A DNA stretch of 64,000 nt from NCBI RefSeq assembly GCF_936933875.1, contig NZ_CAKZIK010000046.1:28596-92595 (forward strand), given 5' to 3'. A program made the translations under genes and the position numbers. Of the stretch, positions 43,120 through 52,089 are shown piece after piece; positions within the stretch are counted from its first letter, which is position 1, and every line of letters starts with the position of its first letter. The notes under the pieces are model-generated. The model had not been told where the DNA came from. It ran no database searches and saw only the letters and a program-made list of their open reading frames with translations. The DNA is from an uncultured Chryseobacterium sp. (GTDB lineage: Bacteria; Bacteroidota; Bacteroidia; Flavobacteriales; Weeksellaceae).

Positions 43120-44325
43120 TCAATAATGAAAATCTTTCGGTGTATGTTTAATATAATCATCCAGGACTTTCATCTGCTGTTTGTTGCCGATTTCAACCAG
43201 TTTCTGATATTTCAAAGGATTATTCAGGTTGTAAACGCTTTGTGAAAGATTGTTGGCCTGAATAATTAGTTTTGGAAATACGGAAGCAATCCCAACTTTT
43301 GGAATCTGCAGTCTTTCATTGATTTCTCTATCAAGCAGAAACCAGTTCGTGCTTTGATGTAAATTCAAAAGAAGTTTTCGCTGAAACTGAAATTTGTAAA
43401 TTGTGTTCGTGAGATTTTCATCCAATAAAGCTTTCGCAAGCTGTGCGGAATCGTCATCACCTTTATTCTGAATTGAACTCCATAAATACAACTGTTCAAC
43501 AGCCTGCTGTTTATTTTCGGGTAAAAATTCTTCAGGAATTCCAAGCAGATATCCGATGTATTTCCACAGATGAAAAACGCCTTTTTCTTCTTCCTCGGAA
43601 ATTTTGACGCCGAGTTTTTTCAAACCCTGCATGGTCACGAGAGAAAATCCGGTATACGTCGCAATCATGTCCCAGGAATTGATCGGTTCGCCCCAGTTTT
43701 CGTAATCCCAGTTTTCAATTTTCTTTTTGATGGTGAGTCTGGCGTAAGAGTGCATCAAACGGGTTCTGACTATTAGTTGATAGGCTTCGGAATTGATTTT
43801 TAAAGTATTTTCACGCGTGACGTGGACCCAGAATTCCAGGGTGTCCTTCAAACGTTTTACGGCTCCTTTTTTCAGTGCGCCGGTGAAAATCAACGGCTTA
43901 TTCAGGTAAGCAAAATCGTAACCGCCCATTAAAGTGAAGTCGCGCAGGATAATCAGGTCGTTGGTGCCGCTTCTCATGCAGAATCTCGCACCAATGTTGG
44001 CTAAATTTTCATCAAACCATTCCGGAATTTCCTGCATTTGCAGAAATATTTTTTTTAAACTTTCTGGAGCATCATCATTGTCCGAAATTTTGTTTTTTGA
44101 AAACTGCTGAACTAAGGCTGAAGCTTCATTATAGGGGAGTTTGAAATAAGTGTCACTCACTGCATTGTCGCCCAATTCATCCACCTGATAATAAAGATGC
44201 GCGAATTTTTCAAAATTTTCGAAAGTCGGTTTCCAGCCTGACCAATCGAGCAGTTGTTTTCCGTTGCCTTTTGCCCAAAATGTTTTGAAATGTTCGGAAT
44301 CTTTAAATTTTGGCAGAATCTGCAT
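43120..44325 (-). CDS. Oxygenase MpaB family protein
   Basis: A 401-residue protein of the MpaB/DUF2236 (latex-clearing-protein-like) family, whose studied members are heme b oxygenases or enzymes of secondary metabolism. Family features seen are R-S-G-T-N-D-L-I-I-L-R-D-F-T-L-M-G-G-Y-D-F near 115-135, the G-A-L-K-K-G-A-V-K-R-L and W-V-H-V-T-R-E-N strings, and R-T-R-L-M-H-S-Y-A-R (about 185-195) with its heme-region histidine. Its actual substrate is unknown. Its start overlaps the end of the small membrane protein gene by 23 bases, so the two are coupled. Confidence 0.75.
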   Translation of the reverse strand: MQILPKFKDSEHFKTFWAKGNGKQLLDWSGWKPTFENFEKFAHLYYQVDELGDNAVSDTYFKLPYNEASALVQQFSKNKISDNDDAPESLKKIFLQMQEIPEWFDENLANIGARFCMRSGTNDLIILRDFTLMGGYDFAYLNKPLIFTGALKKGAVKRLKDTLEFWVHVTRENTLKINSEAYQLIVRTRLMHSYARLTIKKKIENWDYENWGEPINSWDMIATYTGFSLVTMQGLKKLGVKISEEEEKGVFHLWKYIGYLLGIPEEFLPENKQQAVEQLYLWSSIQNKGDDDSAQLAKALLDENLTNTIYKFQFQRKLLLNLHQSTNWFLLDREINERLQIPKVGIASVFPKLIIQANNLSQSVYNLNNPLKYQKLVEIGNKQQMKVLDDYIKHTPKDFHY

Positions 44326-44737
44326 TTTTTGAAGAATTTTTTAACAGCCATAAAATTACTAAAGTCAGAACGAAATGCGGAATTATACTAAAAGCATCTA
44401 TACCGCCGCCTGTAACATAAAAACCATGACTTCCCAAACTTACATTTCCAGATGGATATTCTACTGAATTGGGAACTTTATGGAAAAGATGAATGATGGT
44501 GGCTGCAAAGCCATAAAATATTATTGAGTAGAAAACTGTTCTTCCGAAATTTTTGCTTTCAAGTAGTATAATTACAGTAAGTAAAAATGGATGTAAAACA
44601 ACGAGTTGATATAGGATGATTTCTAAGACGGTTGCTTTTGAATCACCAAATACGAATTCTTTCACGATAAAATTTCCTAGAAAAAACTGTAGAAGTAATC
44701 CAACTAATATTAAAGAAATTTTTATGGAATTTTTCAT
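44303..44737 (-). CDS. Small integral membrane protein coupled to the MpaB-family gene
   Basis: A 144-residue protein with about four membrane segments (about 6-26, 37-58, 68-85 and 118-137). I do not recognise a family. It overlaps the MpaB-family gene and precedes it on the same strand, so a membrane partner or anchor role is possible but not shown. Confidence 0.65.
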   Translation of the reverse strand: MKNSIKISLILVGLLLQFFLGNFIVKEFVFGDSKATVLEIILYQLVVLHPFLLTVIILLESKNFGRTVFYSIIFYGFAATIIHLFHKVPNSVEYPSGNVSLGSHGFYVTGGGIDAFSIIPHFVLTLVILWLLKNSSKNADSAKI

Positions 44738-44795
44738 TTTTAAATCGCAGCAAGTTTTAAGCCGAGTATTCGCAATAGCGATGGTAACGAAAATC

Positions 44796-44834
44796 CTTTT
44801 TTTGCGCGGCGGCGAAGCCGCCGCGCAAAAAAAG
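44796..44834. repeat. GC-rich 18-bp hairpin, candidate dispersed repeat
   Basis: Arms CTTTTTTTGCGCGGCGGC and its exact complement around a GAA loop. Its T/A-flanked, GC-rich form is like the hairpin at 39341-39383, but the sequence differs. Confidence 0.75.
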
Positions 44835-44915
44835 ATTGTAGTGGACGTAGCGACCCGAGTTGCGGCTTTGGCGTTGGAGAGGGTATTGCCACATTAATAA
44901 ATTAATGAGATTGCT

Positions 44916-44952
44916 TTGTCGTTTCGCTGCGCTTCACTCCTCGCAACGACAA
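44916..44952. repeat. Inverted repeat TTGTCGTT/AACGACAA
   Basis: Eight-bp arms 21 bases apart, with CGCTGCGCTTC between; part of the repeat cluster between the small membrane protein and gap. Confidence 0.55.
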
Positions 44953-44993
44953 TGCGGCCGTTTTGACGCTCGCTTCGCTCGCGCCAACTCATC

Positions 44994-45022
44994 AAAAAAC
45001 CTCCCAAAAATTTGAGAGGTTC
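44994..45022 (-). terminator. Terminator of the pfkA-gap operon
   Basis: On the minus strand, AACCTC...GAGGTT is followed by Ts, 24 bases after the gap stop. Stem is only six bp. Confidence 0.65.
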
Positions 45023-45045
45023 TTATCATATAGTTAAAAAGCCGA

Positions 45046-46050
45046 TTATAATGAAGCAGCGTGAATCAACATATCTGTCAACTTGTTAGAGTAACCGGTT
45101 TCGTTATCGTACCAAGAAACCAATTTCACGAAGTTTGGAGAAAGCATGATACCCGCATCTTTATCGAAGATGGAAGTTCTCTTGTCGCTTACGAAGTCCT
45201 GAGAAACTACAAGGTCTTCAGTGTAACCCAAGATTCCTTTCAGTTCACCTTCTGAAGCTGCTTTGATCGCTGCACAGATTTCATCGTAAGAAGTTGCTTT
45301 TTCCAATCTTACTGTAAGGTCAACTACAGAAACGTCTGCTGTTGGAACTCTGAAAGACATACCTGTTAATTTTCCGTTCAGTTCAGGAATTACTTTTCCT
45401 ACTGCTTTTGCAGCACCTGTTGAAGACGGGATGATGTTCAGAAGTGCAGAACGTCCGCCTCTCCAGTCTTTCATAGATGGGCCGTCAACAGTTCTCTGAG
45501 TTGCCGTTGTAGCATGAACGGTTGTCATCAAACCTTCCAAGATTCCGAAATTTTCGTGAACTACTTTTGCCAAAGGCGCCAAACAGTTGGTTGTACAAGA
45601 AGCGTTAGATAAAATTTTAACATCGTCTGTTAAAGTTTTGTGGTTTACACCCATTACATACATTGGCGTATCGTCTTTAGAAGGTGCAGAAAGAATTACT
45701 TTTTTTGCTCCTGCTTCAAGGTGTTTTGAGGCAGATTCTTTATCAAGGAAAAGTCCGGTAGATTCTACAATATAATCAGCTCCAACTTCGTTCCATTTCA
45801 AGTTTGCAGGGTCTTTTTCAGCAGAAATTCTGATGGTTTTTCCGTTTACAACAAGGTTGTTTCCTTCTACTTTAACTTCTCCGTCGAATTTTCCGTGTAC
45901 AGAATCGTACTTCATCATATACGCCATATATTCTGCATTGATCAAGTCGTTAATTCCTACGATTTCAATATTGTCTCTCTCCAACATTGCGTTGAAAACA
46001 AGACTTCCAATTCTACCAAATCCGTTAATACCTACTTTAATTGTTGACAT
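45046..46050 (-). CDS. gap: Glyceraldehyde-3-phosphate dehydrogenase
   Basis: Converts glyceraldehyde 3-phosphate to 1,3-bisphosphoglycerate with NAD. The 334-residue protein has the Rossmann G-I-N-G-F-G-R-I-G at 8-16 and the catalytic C152 in S-N-A-S-C-T-T-N-C-L-A-P. Length is standard. It is 30 bases downstream of pfkA on the same strand, so two glycolytic enzymes are transcribed together. Confidence 0.98.
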   Translation of the reverse strand: MSTIKVGINGFGRIGSLVFNAMLERDNIEIVGINDLINAEYMAYMMKYDSVHGKFDGEVKVEGNNLVVNGKTIRISAEKDPANLKWNEVGADYIVESTGLFLDKESASKHLEAGAKKVILSAPSKDDTPMYVMGVNHKTLTDDVKILSNASCTTNCLAPLAKVVHENFGILEGLMTTVHATTATQRTVDGPSMKDWRGGRSALLNIIPSSTGAAKAVGKVIPELNGKLTGMSFRVPTADVSVVDLTVRLEKATSYDEICAAIKAASEGELKGILGYTEDLVVSQDFVSDKRTSIFDKDAGIMLSPNFVKLVSWYDNETGYSNKLTDMLIHAASL

Positions 46051-46080
46051 AATATTTTGTTTGTTTAATTAATATAAATT

Positions 46081-47067
46081 TTAGATGGCAAGGATTTCTG
46101 CAATTTTCAGCAAATCTTTGTCGATTTCGTTATGTTTTTTAATGGCTTCTTCAATGGGTGTGTAAACAAGTTTGTTGGATTTCAGTCCGGCCATTACTTT
46201 GTTTTTACCTTCCATTAAGCCTACAACTGCGCCGTAACCAAGTCTTGATGCCAAAACTCTATCTGCACAGCTTGGTGAACCACCTCTTTGAATGTGTCCT
46301 AAAATGGCAACACGAATATCATATGTTGGGAATTCGTCTTTGGTTGCTTTTGCCAAATCATAAATTCCACCCAACTGTTCACCTTCGGCTACCACTACAA
46401 TACTTGAAGATTTCCCTGCTTCCTGAGCTTTTTTGAACGTATTAAAAAGGTCTTCCATACTGTCTTTTCTCTCAGGAATCAAGATGTCCAAAGCTCCGGC
46501 TGCAAGTCCGCTGTTTAATGCGATAAAACCTGCATCACGTCCCATTACTTCTACAAAAAATACACGGTTGTGAGAAGTTGCGGTGTCACGAATTTTATCA
46601 ATCGCGTCCATTGCTGTGTTCAAAGCAGTGTCGTAACCAATGGTATTGTCTGTTCCGAAAATATCGTTGTCAATTGTTCCGGGAACGCCAATTACTTTAA
46701 TGCCGAATTCTTCATTGAAAATTTTTGCACCGGTAAAAGTTCCATCTCCACCGATACAAACTAAAGCATCAATCCCATGTTTTACACAGTTATCGTAAGC
46801 TTTTTGTCTTCCTTCTTTCGTTTTGAATTCCATGGAACGGGCAGATTTTAAAATCGTTCCACCTTCTGTGATGATATTTTTTACAGAACGAGGTCCCATT
46901 TTAATGAAATCGTCGTGGATGAGTCCATTGTAACCTTCGCGTACTCCGTAGCATTCAATTTTATAATAGTTTGCGGTTCGCACTACCGCTCTCAAAGCCG
47001 CATTCATACCTGGAGCATCGCCTCCTGAAGTAAAAACTGCAATCTTTTTTACAGCACTTTCTTTCAT
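46081..47067 (-). CDS. pfkA: 6-phosphofructokinase, ATP-dependent
   Basis: Phosphorylates fructose 6-phosphate, the committed step of glycolysis. The 328-residue protein has F-T-S-G-G-D-A-P-G-M-N at 12-22, G-G-D-G-T-F near 105 and the substrate-site P-G-T-I-D-N-D. The frame opens at 47103, but a -7 box lies at 47085-47092, so the start is ATG 47067. First gene of the pfkA-gap unit. Confidence 0.97.
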   Translation of the reverse strand: MKESAVKKIAVFTSGGDAPGMNAALRAVVRTANYYKIECYGVREGYNGLIHDDFIKMGPRSVKNIITEGGTILKSARSMEFKTKEGRQKAYDNCVKHGIDALVCIGGDGTFTGAKIFNEEFGIKVIGVPGTIDNDIFGTDNTIGYDTALNTAMDAIDKIRDTATSHNRVFFVEVMGRDAGFIALNSGLAAGALDILIPERKDSMEDLFNTFKKAQEAGKSSSIVVVAEGEQLGGIYDLAKATKDEFPTYDIRVAILGHIQRGGSPSCADRVLASRLGYGAVVGLMEGKNKVMAGLKSNKLVYTPIEEAIKKHNEIDKDLLKIAEILAI

Positions 47068-47084
47068 ACATAAAATTTTCAGCA

Positions 47085-47092
47085 CAAAAATA
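47085..47092 (-). promoter_or_regulatory. -7 box of pfkA-gap
   Basis: The minus strand reads TATTTTTG, an exact match, 18 bases before ATG 47067. Confidence 0.6.
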
Positions 47093-47125
47093 CGAAAAGT
47101 CAAGCAAAAAAAGGGAAGATTTCAT

Positions 47126-47137
47126 TGATAACAATCA
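47126..47137. promoter_or_regulatory. TGAT-N4-ATCA palindrome, metalloregulator operator candidate
   Basis: TGATAACAATCA lies in the -33 region of the promoter for the ZnuD-like locus (its -7 box begins 13 bases on). The position suits a repressor; the similarity to Fur/Zur boxes is loose. Confidence 0.4.
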
Positions 47138-47149
47138 TTAAAAAAATCT

Positions 47150-47157
47150 TAATTTTG
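47150..47157 (+). promoter_or_regulatory. -7 box of the receptor locus
   Basis: TAATTTTG, an exact match, ends five bases before ATG 47163, suggesting a leaderless or very short leader transcript. Confidence 0.55.
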
Positions 47158-47162
47158 TAAAA

Positions 47163-47528
47163 ATGAAAAAACTGAAACAGCAGATTCTTTATCAACAAAT
47201 TTTATCGCCTATTCTTTTGGCGGTTTACCTTTTTGTTGCGCTGTTTTCGCAGAATTTTCACAACCATGGAAGTGGAGAGGTTTTTCGCGATTTTCATTTT
47301 AAAAAAGCTGAAAAAACTGTTTCTTCAACAGAGTTGGTGAAAGAATTTACAGACTGTCTTTCATGTCATTTGATGCACGATGGTAAAGTTTTAATTCCGC
47401 AGGAATTTTCTTTTAAAATTGAAAGATTTGATGTTTTTCAGCAGCAGCAATTCGCTTACAAGCAGCGTTTTGGTGACCTTAGTATTTTTGGATTCTGCCT
47501 TCGCGGTCCTCCTATAGATTTCATTTAA
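47163..47528 (+). CDS. Small His/Cys-containing protein upstream of the TonB receptor
   Basis: A 121-residue protein with a hydrophobic N-terminal segment (about 14-30) and F-H-N-H-G, then D-C-L-S-C-H-L-M-H-D (about 63-72), a C-x2-C-H-x2-H arrangement well suited to bind zinc or copper. Family not recognised. It begins the transcription unit of a TonB-dependent receptor and a lipoprotein, so a metal-related role is likely. Confidence 0.65.
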   Translation: MKKLKQQILYQQILSPILLAVYLFVALFSQNFHNHGSGEVFRDFHFKKAEKTVSSTELVKEFTDCLSCHLMHDGKVLIPQEFSFKIERFDVFQQQQFAYKQRFGDLSIFGFCLRGPPIDFI

Positions 47529-47598
47529 TAAAAAACACAATTGATTTTTTAAGACTGTAATTTTTTTTGCAGTGAACTTTAATGTAAAATCATTTTAA

Positions 47599-49980
47599 AT
47601 GAAATTATTCTTCAGCGTAATGTTGATGCTTTTTGGATGGGCAACAGCAAGCGCACAAACTTATACTTTACGTGGAACAGCAATAGATTTCCACGACAAT
47701 ACAGCCCTCAATAAAGTGAAAATTGAAGTTGCCGGAAAGACTGTTTTTTCAGATTCGGACGGTAAGTTTTTAATTACAAAAATTAAAGCTGGAAGGTACC
47801 TTTTAACGGCGACACATCCCGATTGCGAAGTTTTTTCGGAAAATATTGTCATCAAAGAGGATACAGAAATAACACTGAATCTTGAGCATCATTCCCACGA
47901 CATTGAAACCGTAACGCTTCATGGAAAACATCAAAAACCCGGGATTATTTTGGAGAAAACCATCGACCAAAATGTGCTTTCCCGAAACCGAACGGAAAAT
48001 CTCGGAAATGTATTGACGAATATTTCTGGCGTTGGAACTTTGAAAACCGGAAATAATATTGCAAAACCGCTTATTCACGGGCTTTATGGAAGCCGAATTG
48101 CCATCATTAACAACGGTGTGAAAATGGCAGAACAGGAATGGGGAGTGGAACACGCTCCAAATGTTGATATCAATAATTTTGAACATATCGACGTCATCAA
48201 AGGAGCTGCAGCCTTGAAATACGGAAGTGACGCCGTTGGTGGAATTGTGGTTTTGGAACCTGAAATTTCTCGAAAAAAAGATACGTTAAAAGGTGCGGTA
48301 AATCTTTCGGGAAGTAGTAATGGAAGAGGAATTGGTTTTGATATTAATTTGCTGAAATCTTGGGAAAACGGTTGGGTTGTAAAAACGAACGGTGGCTACA
48401 AAAAACTGGGCGACCAAAAAACGCCGGATTATTTGCTGATGAACACAGGTTTGAATTTCAACTCCTTTAATTTTTCGGTGCAAAATATTGATTTTAAGAA
48501 GGGAATCGCTTTCGATTATAGTTTGACGAACCAAACCATCGGTATTTTCCGCGGTTCGCACACCGGAAATCTGGAAGATTTTTACAACGCAATGAATGCA
48601 TCGGAACCTATTTATCAAAGACCTTTTTCTTATGATATTGATAATCCGAAACAGGAAATTCAGCATCACATCGCGAAAATTTCAGCGTTTAACCGATTTA
48701 AAAATTTTGGAAAACTATCGGCGAGTTACAGCTTTCAGTTCAATCACCGGAAAGAGTTTGATTTAAGACGGGGAGAACTCAATGCAGTTCCTTCTTTGGA
48801 TTTGGAATTGGTAACAAATCAGCTCAATATCAATCATTTATTAGAAAGAAAAAACTTTGAGTTGGAAACCGGAATCGACGGAACGTATCAAAATAATTTC
48901 TCGAATCCCGATACCAAAGCGAGACGTTTAATCCCTAATTACGATAAATATTCGGCAGGAATATATTCTGTCTTGAAACATAAAATTTCGAAAAATTTCA
49001 ATGCTGAAGCGGGTTTGCGTTACGATTTCAATTTCTATAATGCAGCGAAATGGTATGATGTTTCGGAGTGGGAAAATCAATACGCTGCACAATTTCCTGA
49101 GTTTTACATGAGAACAGAAGGAAACCGCGTTTTGACGAATCCAAAACTGAAGTACAACAATTTGTCTTATAATGTAGGTTTGGATTTTCATCCGTCGCAA
49201 CACTTTAGTGCGAAAATGAATTATGCGCGAGTTTCGCGAACACCGAATCCGGCTGAACTTTTTGCAGACGGACTTCACCATTCCGCAGCGATTATTGAAA
49301 GAGGTGATTTAAGTTTGAAAAACGAAACCGGACATCAAATTAACCTTGACCTTTCTACGAAAATTAATGTTCTCAATGGTTTGAATATTCAGCTTAATCC
49401 GTACGCTTTTTTCACGAAAAATTTCATCAGCGAAATTCCGGTGGGAATTCAGAACACCATTCGTGGAACGTTTCCGGTATGGAAATACCGACAGGTTGAT
49501 GCTGAAATGTTGGGAATTGATTGGGATATTTTGCTGAAAATTAATGAAAATTTCACGTATTCTAGTCGTGGAAGTTATCTGTACGGAAAGGATTTAACGA
49601 ATGATGAACCATTAATTCTGATGATGCCTCCAAACTTCAGCAACAAGCTGGAATTCAATAAAAAAGCATGGAATAACTTCTATTTTTCAGTGGAAAACAG
49701 AAATGTTTTGGAACAGAAAAGATTTCCTATTCACAACGCGGAAATTTCAGTGTACGAAAACGGAGCATCTGTTTCGAAAACCGTGGATTTCAGCACGCCG
49801 CCAAAAGCGTATTCGCTTTGGAACCTTCAAACGGGAATTGATTTGGCCAAAAATTTCAGCGCCGGACTTTCGGTTTCAAATCTATTCGACACAAAATATA
49901 GAGATTACCTGAACCGTTTGCGCTTTTTCGCGGATGAAACGGGACGAAACATTATTCTGAACTTTAAATATCAATTCTAA
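47599..49980 (+). CDS. TonB-dependent receptor, ZnuD-like
   Basis: A 793-residue outer-membrane receptor. Signal peptide 1-20 ends A-S-A before Q. A CarboxypepD_reg-like domain (about 22-95: L-R-G-T-A-I-D-F ... I-T-L-N-L-E) is followed by a plug with R-I-A-I-I-N-N-G-V-K-M and W-G-V-E-H-A-P-N-V-D-I-N, then V-I-K-G-A-A-A-L-K-Y-G-S-D-A-V-G-G-I, and a barrel ending F-K-Y-Q-F. The plug resembles zinc receptors of the ZnuD group. The flanking metal-ligand protein and possible operator support metal uptake; the ligand is unproven. Confidence 0.88.
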   Translation: MKLFFSVMLMLFGWATASAQTYTLRGTAIDFHDNTALNKVKIEVAGKTVFSDSDGKFLITKIKAGRYLLTATHPDCEVFSENIVIKEDTEITLNLEHHSHDIETVTLHGKHQKPGIILEKTIDQNVLSRNRTENLGNVLTNISGVGTLKTGNNIAKPLIHGLYGSRIAIINNGVKMAEQEWGVEHAPNVDINNFEHIDVIKGAAALKYGSDAVGGIVVLEPEISRKKDTLKGAVNLSGSSNGRGIGFDINLLKSWENGWVVKTNGGYKKLGDQKTPDYLLMNTGLNFNSFNFSVQNIDFKKGIAFDYSLTNQTIGIFRGSHTGNLEDFYNAMNASEPIYQRPFSYDIDNPKQEIQHHIAKISAFNRFKNFGKLSASYSFQFNHRKEFDLRRGELNAVPSLDLELVTNQLNINHLLERKNFELETGIDGTYQNNFSNPDTKARRLIPNYDKYSAGIYSVLKHKISKNFNAEAGLRYDFNFYNAAKWYDVSEWENQYAAQFPEFYMRTEGNRVLTNPKLKYNNLSYNVGLDFHPSQHFSAKMNYARVSRTPNPAELFADGLHHSAAIIERGDLSLKNETGHQINLDLSTKINVLNGLNIQLNPYAFFTKNFISEIPVGIQNTIRGTFPVWKYRQVDAEMLGIDWDILLKINENFTYSSRGSYLYGKDLTNDEPLILMMPPNFSNKLEFNKKAWNNFYFSVENRNVLEQKRFPIHNAEISVYENGASVSKTVDFSTPPKAYSLWNLQTGIDLAKNFSAGLSVSNLFDTKYRDYLNRLRFFADETGRNIILNFKYQF

Positions 49981-49983
49981 AAA

Positions 49984-50538
49984 ATGAAAAAATTTAAATA
50001 TATTTTTCTGCTTATAATTTTAGCTATTACGGCAGTTTCATGTCATCGTGACGAGTTTTTTTCTGATGATATTCCGCAGGAAGAAATCACGAATATTATT
50101 CTGAAAGTAAAGGATATTTCAACCCAAATTACCTCGACTTACAATTTCAATATGGGACAGGGAAACCTTCCGGAAATTAAAATTCAGGACGGGCATGTTT
50201 ATGATGTAGAATTGGTTTTCATGAACGGAAATGAAGACGAAACCGAAGCCATCAAATTAGCAAAGGACGAACATTTTGTACTGTTCGATTTTCCGGCATC
50301 ACAAATTCAGTTGGAAAGAACGGATGATGCTTCTTCAACAAGAGATAAAGACGGAATGAAACTCGGTCTTTTAACCAGATGGAACGTTATTAAAACTATC
50401 AATGGAACAAGTCCGGTTCTTAAAATTTCTTTAATCCACGATGCAAAATCCGTTTCTGAGCAACAAAACGGAACAGAATGGGGAAGTACGAAAGGTGGAG
50501 AAACAGATGCGGAAGCAATTTTTTCACTGAAAAATTAG
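49984..50538 (+). CDS. Lipoprotein partner of the TonB receptor
   Basis: A 184-residue lipoprotein, lipobox T-A-V-S-C with lipidated C20, then H-R-D-E-F-F-S-D-D. The mature part is polar and beta-rich, of no family I recognise. It starts three bases after the receptor stop and is surely co-transcribed. It may capture the ligand at the cell surface as SusD- or HmuY-like lipoproteins do. Confidence 0.75.
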   Translation: MKKFKYIFLLIILAITAVSCHRDEFFSDDIPQEEITNIILKVKDISTQITSTYNFNMGQGNLPEIKIQDGHVYDVELVFMNGNEDETEAIKLAKDEHFVLFDFPASQIQLERTDDASSTRDKDGMKLGLLTRWNVIKTINGTSPVLKISLIHDAKSVSEQQNGTEWGSTKGGETDAEAIFSLKN

Positions 50539-50585
50539 GTGCGATTTCGCTTAAAAATCAATTTCTTAATCCAAAAAAAAATTCA

Positions 50586-50593
50586 TATTTTTG
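50586..50593 (+). promoter_or_regulatory. -7 box of tig
   Basis: TATTTTTG, an exact match, 26 bases before ATG 50619. It excludes the long upstream alternative start at 50478, which overlaps the lipoprotein gene. Confidence 0.6.
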
Positions 50594-50618
50594 CAACCTA
50601 AAATTTCAAAAAATAACA

Positions 50619-51953
50619 ATGAACGTTACAGCTACAAACCACGATGATGTAAGCGCGTTACTTACAGTTACGTTAGATAAAGCAGATTATAAAGATAATG
50701 TTGAAAAACAACTTATCAATTACGCAAAAAATGCACAGATTCCGGGATTCAGAAAAGGAAAAGTGCCTTTAAGCATGGTAAGAAAGCAATATGAAGCAGG
50801 AATTGCGTTTGAGGAAATCAACAAGCAGGTTTCTGAAGCTTTGAACAACTACGTGAACGAAAATAATTTGAAATTGGTAGGACAGCCGGTTCCACAACCA
50901 GTGGATGATTTCAACCATAATGCAGAGCAACTTTCTGTAGCTTTCGAAGTGGGTTACGAACCAAACTTTACGATTGATTTGGGTAAATATGAAGCTCCTC
51001 ACTACAAAGTAGAAGCATCTGACAAAGAAATCGGACAGTCTATCGAAAACATGCAGAAGCGTTTCGCAGAGCAGGTTCCACAGGATAAAATCGGGAAAGA
51101 TACTTATGTAGCTTTAGAAGTGAGCCAGGTTGTAGAAGTTGATGCAGAAGGAGAGCACCATCATCACCCAAAAAATGTTACCGTTACAGCTGACAAAAAA
51201 GAGGCCTTTAAATTAGTGAAGTCTTTGAAAATGGGTGAAACTGTAAAAATCAAAAAAGAAGATTTGCAGGGGAACGAAACTTTGGCAACTGAACTTGGTT
51301 TCAGCAAAGAAGAAGTAGAACACCTTCACCACGATGAGTTGGAAGTGAAAGTTCAGGATTTCTATGGTCTTAATTTGGCTGAACTGAACCAGGATTTGTT
51401 TGATAAAATCTACGGAGAAGGAAACATTAAGTCTGAAACTGAATTGAAAGAAAAAGTGAAAACTGAATTGGACGAATATTTCCAGCAAAATGCAGATGTA
51501 CACTTCGTAAACAAAGTTTTGGAGCAAATTAACGAGAAGGAAGAAGTAAAACTACCTGAAAATTTCTTGGTAAAATGGTTAATGTTCTCTAACCAGAACA
51601 TCCAGAACGAAGCTCAGGCTAAAGAAATTTTGGAAGCTGAAAAGAATACATTGAAATACCAAATCATCGAGGGTAAATTGATGAACGATAACGAAATCAA
51701 GTTGGATTATGCTGATATTTTGGCTCAGGCTGAACAATTAGTAAAAAACCAATTGGCGATTTACGGAATCCACCACCTTTCTGACGAAGAAATCCAAAAG
51801 TATGCTGTAGAAATGTTGAAAGACCAACAGCAAGTACAACAAATTTCTTCTGAAGTTGCAATGGCGAAGTTGAAAGACGTTATCCTTGAAAAAGCGACGA
51901 AGATAGAAACTAAAATCTCTCACGACGAGTTTTTGGAAGAATTGAAGAAATAA
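50619..51953 (+). CDS. tig: Trigger factor
   Basis: Ribosome-bound chaperone that meets new proteins as they leave the exit tunnel. The 444-residue product has the ribosome-binding signature G-F-R-K-G-K-V-P-L (about 45-53), a central FKBP-like domain with an H-rich loop (E-H-H-H-H-P-K), and a helical C-terminal chaperone domain. Length is typical. Own -7 box and terminator, so a single-gene unit. Confidence 0.95.
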   Translation: MNVTATNHDDVSALLTVTLDKADYKDNVEKQLINYAKNAQIPGFRKGKVPLSMVRKQYEAGIAFEEINKQVSEALNNYVNENNLKLVGQPVPQPVDDFNHNAEQLSVAFEVGYEPNFTIDLGKYEAPHYKVEASDKEIGQSIENMQKRFAEQVPQDKIGKDTYVALEVSQVVEVDAEGEHHHHPKNVTVTADKKEAFKLVKSLKMGETVKIKKEDLQGNETLATELGFSKEEVEHLHHDELEVKVQDFYGLNLAELNQDLFDKIYGEGNIKSETELKEKVKTELDEYFQQNADVHFVNKVLEQINEKEEVKLPENFLVKWLMFSNQNIQNEAQAKEILEAEKNTLKYQIIEGKLMNDNEIKLDYADILAQAEQLVKNQLAIYGIHHLSDEEIQKYAVEMLKDQQQVQQISSEVAMAKLKDVILEKATKIETKISHDEFLEELKK

Positions 51954-51974
51954 TCTATTTAAGATATATTAACT

Positions 51975-52003
51975 AAACCGCTGAATTTTCAGCGGTTTTT
52001 TGT
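51975..52003 (+). terminator. Terminator of tig
   Basis: Ten-bp stem AAACCGCTGA/TCAGCGGTTT, ATTT loop, followed by Ts. Confidence 0.92.
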
Positions 52004-52089
52004 TTTAAACTTTAGCAAATATTTAACAATTTCTATTTGTTGCAGCACTTTTTATATTGTTATCTTGGCATTACTAAACAAATAGTTAT

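Larger units (their letters stand above)
44738..45045. other. Gene-free stretch with two repeat hairpins and a terminator
   Basis: No coding sequence supported; the open frame across it uses the repeat as sequence. It holds the hairpin at 44796-44834, the inverted repeat at 44916-44952, and the gap terminator at 44994-45022. Confidence 0.7.

Noticed and set aside
44616..44897. Open frame of 93 residues on the plus strand
   Set aside because: It overlaps the small membrane protein gene in antisense and then a GC-rich repeat hairpin.
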